From: Nonomuraea muscovyensis
GTDB taxonomy: Bacteria; Actinomycetota; Actinomycetes; Streptosporangiales; Streptosporangiaceae
Assembly (NCBI RefSeq): GCF_014207745.1
Contig: NZ_JACHJB010000001.1
Location: 186,001-250,000, forward strand
Direction of reading: 5' to 3'
Length of the DNA stretch: 64,000 nucleotides
Shown: positions 41,948 through 50,112 of the stretch, piece by piece
Numbering within the stretch: the stretch's first letter is position 1
Layout of the letters: every line of letters begins with the position of its first letter
Translations under genes and position numbers: made by a program
Notes under the pieces: generated by a model
The model's input: the letters and a program-made list of their open reading frames with translations, nothing else
What the model was told of the DNA's origin: nothing
Database searches by the model: none

Positions 41948-41999
41948 CATCCGTGCGCTGTCGGCAGCGTCTCCATCCGTGCGCTGTCGGCAGCGTCTC
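41948..41999. repeat. 26-bp tandem duplication
   Basis: Two exact copies of a 26-base unit (starting CATCCGTGCGCTGTCGGCAG) at 41948-41973 and 41974-41999, with a partial third start (CATCC). It is intergenic between the small membrane protein and the leftward MFS gene. A CCCCGGG/CCCGGGG hairpin (42016-42033) just after it may be a terminator. Confidence 0.85.
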
Positions 42000-42130
42000 C
42001 ATCCTGCCACGCCGACCCCGGGCCCGCCCGGGGCTCCCCGGCGCCCCGTCGCGCCTGCGGGGACGGCCCGCCGCTGGAGGGACGGGCCGCCCGTCATGCG
42101 GCGTGGAGGGCGGAAACCTCCCAGGTCCGG

Positions 42131-43540
42131 CTAGGACGGGCCTGGGTCCTGTCGCCCTGGGCGGCCGGGTGTCACCAGCGCGGCGACGACGGCGCTGACC
42201 GCTGCCGCGATCGCCGCCACGGTGAATCCGCCGGTGAAGCCGCTCAGCGTGGTCCCGACCAGGCTCGCGGCCGCGACGCTCGACATGACCGCGGCTCCGA
42301 TGGAGGCGCCGAACTCGTGGAAGGTGCTCACGATGCCGGAGGAGATCCCGGCCTCGTGGGGCGCCACCTGGCCGAGTGCGGTCGCCGAGGCGATGACGAA
42401 CATCGCGCCGGTGCCCGCCGCCGCGACGGCCACGCCCACCACGACGCTGACAGGACTCATCGACACCGCCGGGACGGCCATGCCGATCGCCGCGATCGTC
42501 AGACCCGCGACGGCCAGCCCGCGTCCACCCCATCGGCCGAGCATGCGTCCGGTCAGGTTGGCCCCGATCATCGTCGCCAGCGCCACCGGCAGGAACAGCA
42601 GCCCTGTCCGCAACGCGCCGTATCCCAGAGCGTGCTGGAAGTAGAACGTGCCCAGGAAGAACACCGCGATCATCAGCGCCGTCGCCATCAGGATGAGGAA
42701 GGCGCCGGTCGCCACGGGCCGCCGGGCCAGCAGCCGGACATCCATCAGGGGCGATCGCGTCCTCCTCTGCCACAGCACGAACAGCACGTAGCCCACGGCG
42801 GCCGCCAGGACGAGCCACCCGGTGAGCGCGGTGAGCCACCCCCTCTCGCCGGCGGCGATGAAAGCGTAGATCAACGACGCGGAGGAGGACGTCACCAGGA
42901 TCGCGCCGAGGACATCGAGCCGGGGTCGGCCGGCAGACTCGGACATCCGGGCCGGCAGCAGGGTGGCGAGCGCCGCGGCGATCACCAGCCCGATGGGCAC
43001 GTTGACGTGGAAGACCCATGGCCAGCCGGGGCCGGCGGTGAGCAGGCCGCCCAGGAGGACGCCGAGGGCCGCGCCACCGCCGCCGAGCGCGGACCAGACG
43101 CCGAGGGCCTTGTTCCGCTCCTCCCCGTCGAACAGGGCCACCACCAGCGACAGGGCAGCGGGAGACAGCAGCGCCGCCCCGACGCCCTGCCCGATGCGAC
43201 CGCCCACCAGCAGGCCCGCGGACCCCGCCAGCCCGGTGACGAGCGATGCCGTGGTGAACAGGAGCAGCCCGGCGAGCACGACCCGCTTGGCTCCCACCAG
43301 GTCCGTGATCCGCCCGCCGAGCAGCATCAGGCCTCCGAACGTGAGCGTGTAGGCGCTGACCGTCCAGGTCAACGCCTCACGACCGAGCCCGAGGTCCGTC
43401 GCGATGTGGGGCAGCGCGATGGCCACGACGGTGACGTCGAGGATCAGCATGAGTTGTGCCACCCCGAGAAAGCCCAGGATGCGCCACCGTGCCGGATGCG
43501 GCTCGTGGGGTGATGTCTGCCGTACTGACGGGTGGGTCAT
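42131..43540 (-). CDS. MFS transporter, DHA2 (EmrB/QacA) type
   Basis: Multidrug exporter-type protein of 469 residues with about 14 membrane helices. Motifs: LMLILDVTVVAIALPHIATD, WTVSAYTLTFGGLMLLGGRI, TDLVGAKRVVLAGLLLFTTA (motif A) and VGGRIGQGVGAALLSPAALS (motif B). ATG 43540 follows GGAGATCCG. It is divergent from a TetR gene with two dyads between, so it is probably ligand-inducible. Confidence 0.93.
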   Translation of the reverse strand: MTHPSVRQTSPHEPHPARWRILGFLGVAQLMLILDVTVVAIALPHIATDLGLGREALTWTVSAYTLTFGGLMLLGGRITDLVGAKRVVLAGLLLFTTASLVTGLAGSAGLLVGGRIGQGVGAALLSPAALSLVVALFDGEERNKALGVWSALGGGGAALGVLLGGLLTAGPGWPWVFHVNVPIGLVIAAALATLLPARMSESAGRPRLDVLGAILVTSSSASLIYAFIAAGERGWLTALTGWLVLAAAVGYVLFVLWQRRTRSPLMDVRLLARRPVATGAFLILMATALMIAVFFLGTFYFQHALGYGALRTGLLFLPVALATMIGANLTGRMLGRWGGRGLAVAGLTIAAIGMAVPAVSMSPVSVVVGVAVAAAGTGAMFVIASATALGQVAPHEAGISSGIVSTFHEFGASIGAAVMSSVAAASLVGTTLSGFTGGFTVAAIAAAVSAVVAALVTPGRPGRQDPGPS

Positions 43541-43560
43541 CGGATCTCCATGCGACTGAA

Positions 43561-43619
43561 CTCGTACTCTCATATACGAGATGTGCGCTCACTATAACCT
43601 GTACATGTCCATACGGGTT
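43561..43619. promoter_or_regulatory. Two dyads in the MFS/TetR intergenic space
   Basis: CTCGTA (43561-43566) with TACGAG (43575-43580), and AACCTGTA (43596-43603) with TACGGGTT (43612-43619; one mismatch), each with an 8-base spacer. The TATAAC at 43594-43599 may be a -10 box. These are candidate TetR operators. Confidence 0.55.
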
Positions 43620-43630
43620 AGGGTGTCTGC

Positions 43631-44209
43631 ATGGCCGCGCCCTCCGCCCGCTCCAGACGCCGCGCCGATGCCGAGCGCAACATCGCCCGCATCGTGTCCG
43701 CGGCGCGCACCTTGCTCAGTTCAGATCCGAACGCGACCACGGACGACATCGCGCAGGCGGCCGGCGTCGGGCGGATGACGCTGTACGGGCACTTCCGCAC
43801 CCGGGCCGACCTGGTCGAAGCCGCACTCGTGGACGCACTGCGAGCCGGCGACGAGATCTTGACCTCCATCGACCTGGCGGGAGACGCCCGCGAAGCCATG
43901 ACCCGGCTGCTGGCGTCGAGCTGGGAGCTCGTGGCCGAGTCCGCGGCCCTGCTGACCGCCGCCCAGGGAGTCCTCCCCACAGGGCGGGTGCGAGAGCTGC
44001 ACGCCGAACCCGTCCAGCGCATGGCCGAGCTCATCCGCCGCGGCCAGGACCAGGGCGCCTTCCGCACCGACCTGCCCACCGACTGGCTGGTCAGCGTCGT
44101 CCACTACATCCTGCACGGCGCGGCGGACGAGGTCCGCGCGGGACGCCTGGCCTCGCATGACGCCGCCGAGGTGGTGACGAAGTCCGTCCAGCCGGTGCTG
44201 ATCGGCTAG
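43631..44209 (+). CDS. TetR family regulator
   Basis: Regulator of 192 residues with the TetR helix-turn-helix (ADAERNIARIVSAARTLLSS, ATTDDIAQAAGVGRMTLYGH, FRTRADLVEAALVDAL) and a helical C-terminal domain. It lies divergent from the DHA2 exporter gene and probably represses it. It is followed by an arsenate reductase remnant. Confidence 0.93.
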   Translation: MAAPSARSRRRADAERNIARIVSAARTLLSSDPNATTDDIAQAAGVGRMTLYGHFRTRADLVEAALVDALRAGDEILTSIDLAGDAREAMTRLLASSWELVAESAALLTAAQGVLPTGRVRELHAEPVQRMAELIRRGQDQGAFRTDLPTDWLVSVVHYILHGAADEVRAGRLASHDAAEVVTKSVQPVLIG

Positions 44210-44212
44210 GTG

Positions 44213-44460
44213 TCCGCTCGCTACGCCGGCCCCGCCCCCGCCGAGACGATCAACCCCGTCGCCACCGAGGCCATGCGCGAGGTCGGCCTCGACCTCACCG
44301 CGCCGGCAGCCCAAGGTGCTCACCACCGGCCAAGCGGTCCGACGACCCCGCCGGCCAGGGCATCGAGGCCGCCCGCCCGATCCGCGACGAGATCCGCGCC
44401 CGCGTCGGGAGCTCATCGACGAGCCGGCGACCCGAGAAGACCGGCAGGAGGCGCACAGTA
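44213..44460 (+). pseudogene. Arsenate reductase (LMW-PTP-type ArsC) remnant
   Basis: Starts abruptly with ARYAGPAPAETINPVATEAM and REVGLDLTAP, the middle of a thioredoxin-coupled ArsC. It then shifts frame (PKVLTT block), shifts again (SDDPAGQGIEAARPIRDEIR), and once more (RELIDEPATREDRQEA). The N-terminal catalytic CX5R loop is missing. At least three frame changes and the absent start make it a pseudogene. It lies just upstream of the CmtR-type metal regulator, so it may be the remnant of a metal/metalloid resistance operon. Confidence 0.82.
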
Positions 44461-44492
44461 CATGATTTCGTGAATTCACGGTTTCATGTACT
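44457..44492. promoter_or_regulatory. 36-bp nested palindrome, likely CmtR-type operator
   Basis: AGTACATGA (44457-44465) and TCATGTACT (44484-44492) are perfect inverse arms around a perfect inner palindrome CGTGAATTCACG (44469-44480). The dyad ends 8 bases before ATG 44501 and covers an earlier in-frame ATG at 44486. It is a strong candidate operator for the ArsR/SmtB regulator. Confidence 0.8.
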
Positions 44493-44500
44493 CTGGCGCC

Positions 44501-44845
44501 ATGCTGACGATCGCCTCCGAGATCGAGGTCCTGGCCCGTTTCGGCCGCGCGCTGGCCGACCCGATTCGCTGCCGCATCCTGCTCGCGCTGCGCGAGACCC
44601 CCGCCCACCCCGCCGACCTGGCCGACCTGCTGGGCATCTCCCGTACCCGGCTGTCCAACCATCTGGCCTGCCTGCGCGACTGCGGCCTGGTGGTCGCCGT
44701 TCCCCTTGGGCGCCGCACCCGCTACGAGCTGGCCGATCCGCGACTCGGGCACGCGTTGACCGCCCTGAGCACCGCCGTCATCGCGGTGGCCGACGACGCC
44801 GACCGTGCGTGCGCCCAGGTTGCCGGAGAGGACTCCTGCCGATGA
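44501..44845 (+). CDS. ArsR/SmtB metalloregulator, CmtR-like
   Basis: Repressor of 114 residues with the ArsR winged helix (RFGRALADPIRCRILLALRE, LLGISRTRLSNHLACLRDCG, VVAVPLGRRTRYELADPRL). With the start at ATG 44501 the two cysteines of helix 4 are Cys57 and Cys61, the exact positions of the Cd/Pb-binding pair of Mycobacterium tuberculosis CmtR. A further Cys at 104 (RACAQ) stands near CmtR Cys102. It should therefore sense Cd(II) or Pb(II). It is coupled to the CDF-type transporter gene by an ATGA overlap. Confidence 0.9.
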   Translation: MLTIASEIEVLARFGRALADPIRCRILLALRETPAHPADLADLLGISRTRLSNHLACLRDCGLVVAVPLGRRTRYELADPRLGHALTALSTAVIAVADDADRACAQVAGEDSCR

Positions 44846-45528
44846 CCTCCATCGCGCTGGGCCCCGGCCCGGCCCGCCGCGCCGCCTTGACGCGCCGGGT
44901 CCGGCTGCTGGTGGCCGTGACCATCGCCTACAACGTGATCGAGGCCGCTGTCGCCCTCACCGCCGGTGGCATCGCCTCTTCCGCGGCGCTGATCGGCTTC
45001 GGCCTCGACTCGATCGTCGAGGTGGCCTCGGCCGCCGCGGTGGCCTGGCAGTTCTCCGCCGCCGACCACGAGGCCAGGGAGAGGACGGCGTTGCGGGTCA
45101 TCGCGATCTCCTTCTTCGCGCTGGCCGCCTACGTCACCTTCGACGCCGTGCGCGCCCTGACCGGCGCCGGGGAGGCCGAGCACTCCACGGCCGGGCTCAT
45201 CCTGGCCGCGCTCTCCCTGCTGATCATGCCGTTGCTGTCGGCCGCGCAACGCCGCGCCGGCCGCGAACTCGGCTCCGCCAGCGCGGTGGCCGACTCCAAG
45301 CAGACGCTGCTGTGCACGTACCTGTCGGCTGTGCTGCTGGTCGGGCTGGCGCTCAACAGCGCCTTCGGCTGGTCGTGGGCCGACCCGATCGCCGCCCTGG
45401 TCATCGCCGCGGTAGCGGTCAAGGAGGGCCGCGAGGCCTGGCGCGGAGACGGCTGCTGCGCGGCCGCCGGGAAGGAGCAGCGGTGCGAGGCCCGGACCAG
45501 TGGCGAGGATCGGCCGGACACTCGGTGA
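44842..45528 (+). CDS. Cation efflux (CDF-like) membrane protein
   Basis: Membrane transporter of 228 residues with about five to six helices: AVTIAYNVIEAAVALTAGGI, ALIGFGLDSIVEVASAAAVA (the CDF SxxxLxxDSxxx block) and VADSKQTLLCTYLSAVLLVG, with an Asp in the second metal-site helix. The large cytoplasmic domain of classical CDF proteins is absent, and the tail has a few Cys (GDGCCAAAG). Coupled to the CmtR-like gene, it probably exports Cd, Pb or Zn. Confidence 0.88.
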   Translation: MTSIALGPGPARRAALTRRVRLLVAVTIAYNVIEAAVALTAGGIASSAALIGFGLDSIVEVASAAAVAWQFSAADHEARERTALRVIAISFFALAAYVTFDAVRALTGAGEAEHSTAGLILAALSLLIMPLLSAAQRRAGRELGSASAVADSKQTLLCTYLSAVLLVGLALNSAFGWSWADPIAALVIAAVAVKEGREAWRGDGCCAAAGKEQRCEARTSGEDRPDTR

Positions 45529-45529
45529 A

Positions 45530-45640
45530 CTGCGCGGCGCGCCAGGTCGCGCAGCCCAGGATGACCAGGATCGCGGCGGGCATGAACCAGTACACGCCGT
45601 GGATACCCCGCATCACCTCAGCGCCGCCGGCGGTCTCCAC
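45530..45640 (-). pseudogene. Possible remnant of a small membrane protein gene
   Basis: A minus-strand frame starting near 45640 reads MRGIHGVYWFMPAAILVILG and CATWRAAQFTECPADP, with one clear hydrophobic helix, and then runs antisense into the end of the CDF gene. It could be the tail of a lost membrane protein gene downstream of the TetR gene, or chance. I do not recognise it. Confidence 0.3.
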
Positions 45641-45661
45641 GATGAGCGCGACGGCCGATCG

Positions 45662-46252
45662 TCAGTGCGGTCGACGTAGTCCGGCGATGAGGAGCTCGAC
45701 CAGGCGACGTGCGTCGTAGCGGGGATCGCTGTCCGCGCCTATGCAGAGGTTCCCGACGCCGCGCATGAGCTCGTAGGCGTCCACGTCGGGGCGGATCTCG
45801 CCGGCGGCGGCTGCGGCTTCGAGCAACTGGGTGCACACGGGCACGAGCCGGTCGAGGAAGTAGGCGTGCAGCGCGTCGAAGCCGGCGTTGTCGGGCTGCA
45901 GCACGGCGGCGAGCCCGTGCTTGGTGACCAGGAATTCGACGAAGAGGCCGATCCATTGCCCCAGTGCGGCGTGCGGAGTCGCGCTGCTCGCCAGCAGGGC
46001 CGGTCCGGCCTCGGCGCAGGCCTCGACCTGGTGCCGGTAGACGGCGATGATGAGATCCGCTCGCGTCGGGAAGTGGCGGTAGATCGTGGCCGTCCCGACG
46101 CCGGCCTCGGCCGCGATGTCGCGTACCGGCGCTTCCACGCCCGACGCGACGAAGATCGCGGCGGCCGCGTCGAGCAGAGTCTCCTCGTTGCGCCGGGCGT
46201 CCGCCCGCTTGGTCCGGGCCGCACGCCCCGCGACCCGATCGCCGTCGTTCAC
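45662..46252 (-). CDS. TetR family regulator
   Basis: Regulator of 196 residues: KRADARRNEETLLDAAAAIF, VRDIAAEAGVGTATIYRHFP, TRADLIIAVYRHQVEACAEA. The C-terminal part (LHAYFLDRLVPVCTQLLEAA, and MRGVGNLCIGADSDPRYDAR) fits the TetR group that controls aldo-keto reductases. GTG 46252 follows GGAGGG. It is divergent from the aldo-keto reductase gene, with two 21-bp operator copies between. Confidence 0.93.
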   Translation of the reverse strand: MNDGDRVAGRAARTKRADARRNEETLLDAAAAIFVASGVEAPVRDIAAEAGVGTATIYRHFPTRADLIIAVYRHQVEACAEAGPALLASSATPHAALGQWIGLFVEFLVTKHGLAAVLQPDNAGFDALHAYFLDRLVPVCTQLLEAAAAAGEIRPDVDAYELMRGVGNLCIGADSDPRYDARRLVELLIAGLRRPH

Positions 46253-46282
46253 CGCGCCGTTCCCTCCCCTACCGAGCTTGCT

Positions 46283-46328
46283 AAACGGGACAACGTTCCG
46301 TATCGTCAAACGGGACACGGTTCCGTTT
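46283..46328. promoter_or_regulatory. Two 21-bp operator copies between TetR and aldo-keto reductase genes
   Basis: AAACGGGAC-N3-GTTCCGTAT (46283-46303) and AAACGGGAC-N3-GTTCCGTTT (46308-46328). Each is a near-perfect dyad, and the starts are 25 bases apart. They cover the probable promoters of the divergent genes and are likely TetR operators. Confidence 0.78.
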
Positions 46329-46404
46329 GCTCATGATGCCAGAGCAGGGGCCCGGCAACCAAGCCACGCATCCCCAACCACGCCTCGATGGAGGAGACAC
46401 TGTC

Positions 46405-47424
46405 ATGCAGTACCGCACCTTGGGCCGCACCGGTGTGCAGGTCAGCTCCCTCGCGCTCGGCGCGATGAACTTCGGCAAGATCGGGCGCACCACCCAGGAC
46501 GAGGCCACCGCCATCGTCGACGCCGCCCTCGGGGCGGGGATCAACCTCATCGACACCGCCGACATGTACAGCGGCGGCGAGTCTGAGGAGATGGTCGGCA
46601 AGGCCATCGCCGGCCGCCGCGACGACATCGTGCTGGCCACGAAGGCGAGCATGCCCATGGGCGAGGAGCGCAACCATCAGGGCAGCTCGCGCCGCTGGTT
46701 GGTCACCGAGTTGGACAACAGCCTGCGCCGTCTCGGTGTCGACCACGTCGATCTCTACCAGATCCACCGGTGGGACCCGTGCACCAGTGACGAGGAGACG
46801 CTGTCGGCATTGACCGACCTCCAGCGCGCGGGAAAGATCCGCTACTTCGGCTCCTCGACCTTCCCCGCGTACCGCCTCGTGCAGGCCCAGTGGGCCGCCC
46901 GCGAGCATCACCTGAGCCGGTACGTCACCGAACAGCCCAGTTACTCGATCCTGCAGCGCGGGATCGAGACCCACGTGCTGCCCGTGACCGAGCAGTACGG
47001 CCTCGGTGTGCTGGTATGGAGCCCGCTGGCCTCGGGCTGGCTCTCCGGCGCGATCCGGGCAGGCCAGAAGATCACCACCCACCGCTCGACGTTCATGCCG
47101 CAACGCTTCGACACCACCATCCCCTCCAACCGGGCCAGGCTCGACGCGGTCGAGCAGCTGGCCGACGTCGCCGACGAGGCCGGCCTGACCATGATCCAGC
47201 TCGCGCTCGGATTCGTCACCGCGCACCCCGCCGTGACCAGCGCGATCATCGGTCCCCGCACACTGGACCACCTGCACGCGCAACTCGCCGCCGCGGACAC
47301 GGTGCTCTCCGCCGACGTGCTCGACGCGATCGACGCGATCGTCGCACCCGGCACCGACCTTGCCACAGACGAGAAGTACGACACCCCGCCCGCGCTGCTC
47401 GACCCGTCACTGCGACGCCGCTGA
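46405..47424 (+). CDS. Aldo/keto reductase
   Basis: NADPH-dependent carbonyl reductase of 339 residues. Motifs: YRTLGRTGVQVSSLALGAMN, the catalytic Asp/Tyr in INLIDTADMYSGGESEEMVG, Lys in DIVLATKASMPMG, His in DLYQIHRWDP, and the C-terminal cofactor block SAIIGPRTLDHLHAQLAAAD. ATG 46405 follows GGAGGAGA. It is controlled by the divergent TetR gene. The natural substrate is unknown. Confidence 0.95.
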   Translation: MQYRTLGRTGVQVSSLALGAMNFGKIGRTTQDEATAIVDAALGAGINLIDTADMYSGGESEEMVGKAIAGRRDDIVLATKASMPMGEERNHQGSSRRWLVTELDNSLRRLGVDHVDLYQIHRWDPCTSDEETLSALTDLQRAGKIRYFGSSTFPAYRLVQAQWAAREHHLSRYVTEQPSYSILQRGIETHVLPVTEQYGLGVLVWSPLASGWLSGAIRAGQKITTHRSTFMPQRFDTTIPSNRARLDAVEQLADVADEAGLTMIQLALGFVTAHPAVTSAIIGPRTLDHLHAQLAAADTVLSADVLDAIDAIVAPGTDLATDEKYDTPPALLDPSLRRR

Positions 47425-47533
47425 TCGTCCGGGGACAGCCGGCACGTCCGGCGCGAGCTGATCCGGCGACCGAGGAGGAGGCGCGCTGTCCGGGCCCGCG
47501 ATCACCTGGGAGGCGGTCGTGGACATCCTGGGT

Positions 47534-47596
47534 GAACAGGTGGCCGAACCGATCAGGATTCGAGAAGCACCGGTCACCGAGCCGCGGATAACGTGA
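47534..47596 (+). pseudogene. AraC-type regulator 3'-end remnant
   Basis: The stretch ends with VAEPIRIREAPVTEPRIT and a TGA that overlaps a GTG (GTGA) just before the VOC gene. It matches in sequence and position the tail of the intact AraC gene at 48179-48643 (VTRPVRNREAPAREPQLA). The helix-turn-helix region is gone. It marks an older AraC-VOC pair whose regulator was deleted. Confidence 0.7.
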
Positions 47597-47601
47597 CGGC
47601 C

Positions 47602-48012
47602 ATGGACATCACCATTCATACGAGCTTCCTCCCGCATGACGACCCGGACGCCGCCCTGACCTTCTACCGCGACACCCTCGGCTTCGAGGTACGCAGCGAC
47701 GTCGGTCACGGCCAGTCGCGCTGGATCACGGTCGGCCCTGTCGGCCAGCCCGGCACGTCCATCCTCCTGGCGCCGCCGGCCGCCGACCCCGGCATCACCG
47801 AGGACGAGCGCCGCACCATCATGGAGATGATGGCCAAGGGCACCTACGGCTGGATCCTGCTGGCCACCCCGGACCTCGACGACACCTTCGAGAAGCTGCA
47901 GGCCGGCGACGCCGAGGTCGTCCAGGAGCCGACGGAGCAGCCGTACGGCGTTCGCGACTGCGCCTTCCGCGATCCCGCGGGCAACCTGGTCCGCATCCAG
48001 GAGCTTCGCTGA
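47602..48012 (+). CDS. VOC (glyoxalase/bleomycin resistance-like) protein
   Basis: Metal-binding VOC-fold protein of 136 residues: MDITIHTSFLPHDDPDAALT (first metal His region), FYRDTLGFEVRSDVGHGQSR, EDERRTIMEMMAKGTYGWIL, and CAFRDPAGNLVRIQEL with the closing metal Glu. It may be a dioxygenase, isomerase or drug-binding protein. The ATG at 47602 follows the AraC remnant. In related loci an AraC regulator precedes such a VOC gene. Confidence 0.9.
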   Translation: MDITIHTSFLPHDDPDAALTFYRDTLGFEVRSDVGHGQSRWITVGPVGQPGTSILLAPPAADPGITEDERRTIMEMMAKGTYGWILLATPDLDDTFEKLQAGDAEVVQEPTEQPYGVRDCAFRDPAGNLVRIQELR

Positions 48013-48178
48013 GCCGTTCGGCAATCAGATCCGGCCATGCCGGCCGCGGCCGGGAATGCGGCGGCCGGCGCTTCCAGGTCCCGCGGCGTCCACGTCCCGG
48101 GCGGGCCGGCCACCGGCCTCGCCTCGCCCACGTCGAGCGGTTTCCCGGCCTGCTCGCCGCGATGAAAGGAGCTCTTTC

Positions 48179-48643
<465 letters not shown>

Positions 48644-48648
48644 CGGAT

Positions 48649-48764
48649 ATGACGTCCATCGGATCTCGCACCGGCTCATGCTCGGCAGCGACGCCGGATC
48701 ATTCACCGACCCGGACGGGTTCGCGTGAAAGGCCGCATCGCTGACAGCCACAGCCACGCCCTGA
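48649..48764 (+). pseudogene. VOC gene remnant
   Basis: After the AraC stop the leader GTGACGGATATGAC repeats that of the VOC gene at 47593. Most of the gene is missing. Only a C-terminal trace SFTDPDGFA, a stop where Trp is expected, then KAASLTATATP and a final stop remain. It is the decayed partner of the intact AraC gene. Confidence 0.65.
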
Positions 48765-48847
48765 CCGGCCGCTGCTGTCAGCCCGGCCGATGACCTACCG
48801 AGCCCACCTTCGGATGAAGGGCTCTTCACGATGTGACTGGAGGAAGC

Positions 48848-49300
48848 ATGACAGGCGCGCCGCCGCGTGAGCTCGAGGAGAGGCTGCGGGACACTCGCGC
48901 GAGACTGGAGAGCGACGTCGATCTCTGGGTCGCGACGCCGGGCTCCCCGGGCGTCCACCTCATCCCGCTCTCGTACCTCTGGGACGGCACCGCGTTCCTC
49001 ATCTCGACGCCGCATACCTCGGTCACCGGCCGCAACCTGCTGGCCGACGGCCGGGTGCGACTCGGCCTCGGGCCGACGCGCGACGTCGTCGTCGTCGACG
49101 GCATCGCCGAGCCGGTCGACCTCGCCGACCTCGCCCCCGAGACGGGCGACGCGTTCGCGGCCAAGACCGGTTTCGACCCGCGCGAGCTCGACGAGCCCTA
49201 CCAGTACTTCCTGATCCGGCCGCGGCGCATCCAGGCCTGGCGGGAGGCGAACGAGTTGCGAGGACGCGACCTCATGCGCGACGGCCGCTGGCTCGGCTGA
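48848..49300 (+). CDS. Pyridoxamine 5'-phosphate oxidase-like/F420-binding protein
   Basis: Split-barrel flavin or F420-binding protein of 150 residues: LESDVDLWVATPGSPGVHLI, PLSYLWDGTAFLISTPHTSV, TGRNLLADGRVRLGLGPTRD, VVVVDGIAEPVDLADLAPET, YQYFLIRPRRIQAWREANEL. The group includes F420-dependent reductases of actinomycetes. ATG 48848 follows GGAGGAAGC. It has no operon partner. Confidence 0.9.
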   Translation: MTGAPPRELEERLRDTRARLESDVDLWVATPGSPGVHLIPLSYLWDGTAFLISTPHTSVTGRNLLADGRVRLGLGPTRDVVVVDGIAEPVDLADLAPETGDAFAAKTGFDPRELDEPYQYFLIRPRRIQAWREANELRGRDLMRDGRWLG

Positions 49301-49455
49301 CCTCGCGCGGCGACACACCCGCCCCGGCCGGCGAGCGGAATCCCGTGTCCCACAGACCTGCGGGATGTGCCGAGCCCGTTGCCTCGCCGGCCGAGCACGA
49401 TCGATGCCTGACATGAGATTGTCCCGGCCAAGCCTTGCACGAGAGGAAACCTGCC

Positions 49456-49923
49456 ATGAAGGACACGCAGCCGTCTGCCGAGAACACCGGCGCAGCCGCC
49501 GAGAAGTTCGACGGATTCACGGATGAGGAACGAAGCGCGATGAAGGAGCGCGCCAAGGAGCTGAAGGCGTCCGCGCGGCGCGGGGCCAAGGCGGACGCGG
49601 AGAGCGAGGTGCTCGCGAAGATCGCCGAGATGGAGGGGGCGGACCGCGTCCTCGCCGAGCGGCTCCATGACATCGTCAAAGCCAACGCGCCGGCCCTCTC
49701 CCCCAAGCTCTGGTACGGGATGCCCGCCTATGCCAGGAACGGCAAGGTTGTCTGCTTCTTCCAGAGCGCACAGAAGTTCAAGTCGAGGTACGCCACGCTC
49801 GGCTTCAACGACCTGGCGAACCTCGATGAAGGCACCATGTGGCCGACCGCCTTCGCCCTGACGGAGTTGACCGCCGCCGACGAGGCACGGATCGGCGCGC
49901 TCATCAAGAAGGCCGTGAGCTGA
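49456..49923 (+). CDS. DUF1801 family protein
   Basis: Protein of 155 residues. The C-terminal 100 residues are the DUF1801 fold ([60 protein letters not shown]). The N-terminal 50 residues are charged and probably helical. The function is unknown; relatives are often found near AraC, SRPBCC or VOC genes. ATG 49456 follows AGAGGAAA. Confidence 0.9.
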   Translation: MKDTQPSAENTGAAAEKFDGFTDEERSAMKERAKELKASARRGAKADAESEVLAKIAEMEGADRVLAERLHDIVKANAPALSPKLWYGMPAYARNGKVVCFFQSAQKFKSRYATLGFNDLANLDEGTMWPTAFALTELTAADEARIGALIKKAVS

Positions 49924-50046
49924 GGCGGTCCTTCCCACGACCCACCAGCCCACCCCACAAGACCGTGTTCGAGCAGGCCGGCTCGTCGGACGCGGACCGG
50001 AACCACGGCCCCAGCCGGCACCACCGGCCCTGGCCGCCGTCACCGC

Positions 50047-50077
50047 TTGATCTAGAGCTGACTCCAACTTGTAGCGT
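50047..50077 (+). promoter_or_regulatory. MerR-type promoter (19-bp spacer) before the SDR pseudogene
   Basis: TTGATC (50047-50052) and TAGCGT (50072-50077) are 19 bases apart. The spacer holds TAGAGCTGACTCCA, a partial dyad like those of MerR operators. The -10 box is the same as that of the promoter at 40153-40158. No merR gene adjoins. Confidence 0.65.
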
Positions 50078-50112
50078 CGAGATGGAGCTGATCGAACGGA
50101 TGGGGAAAGATC

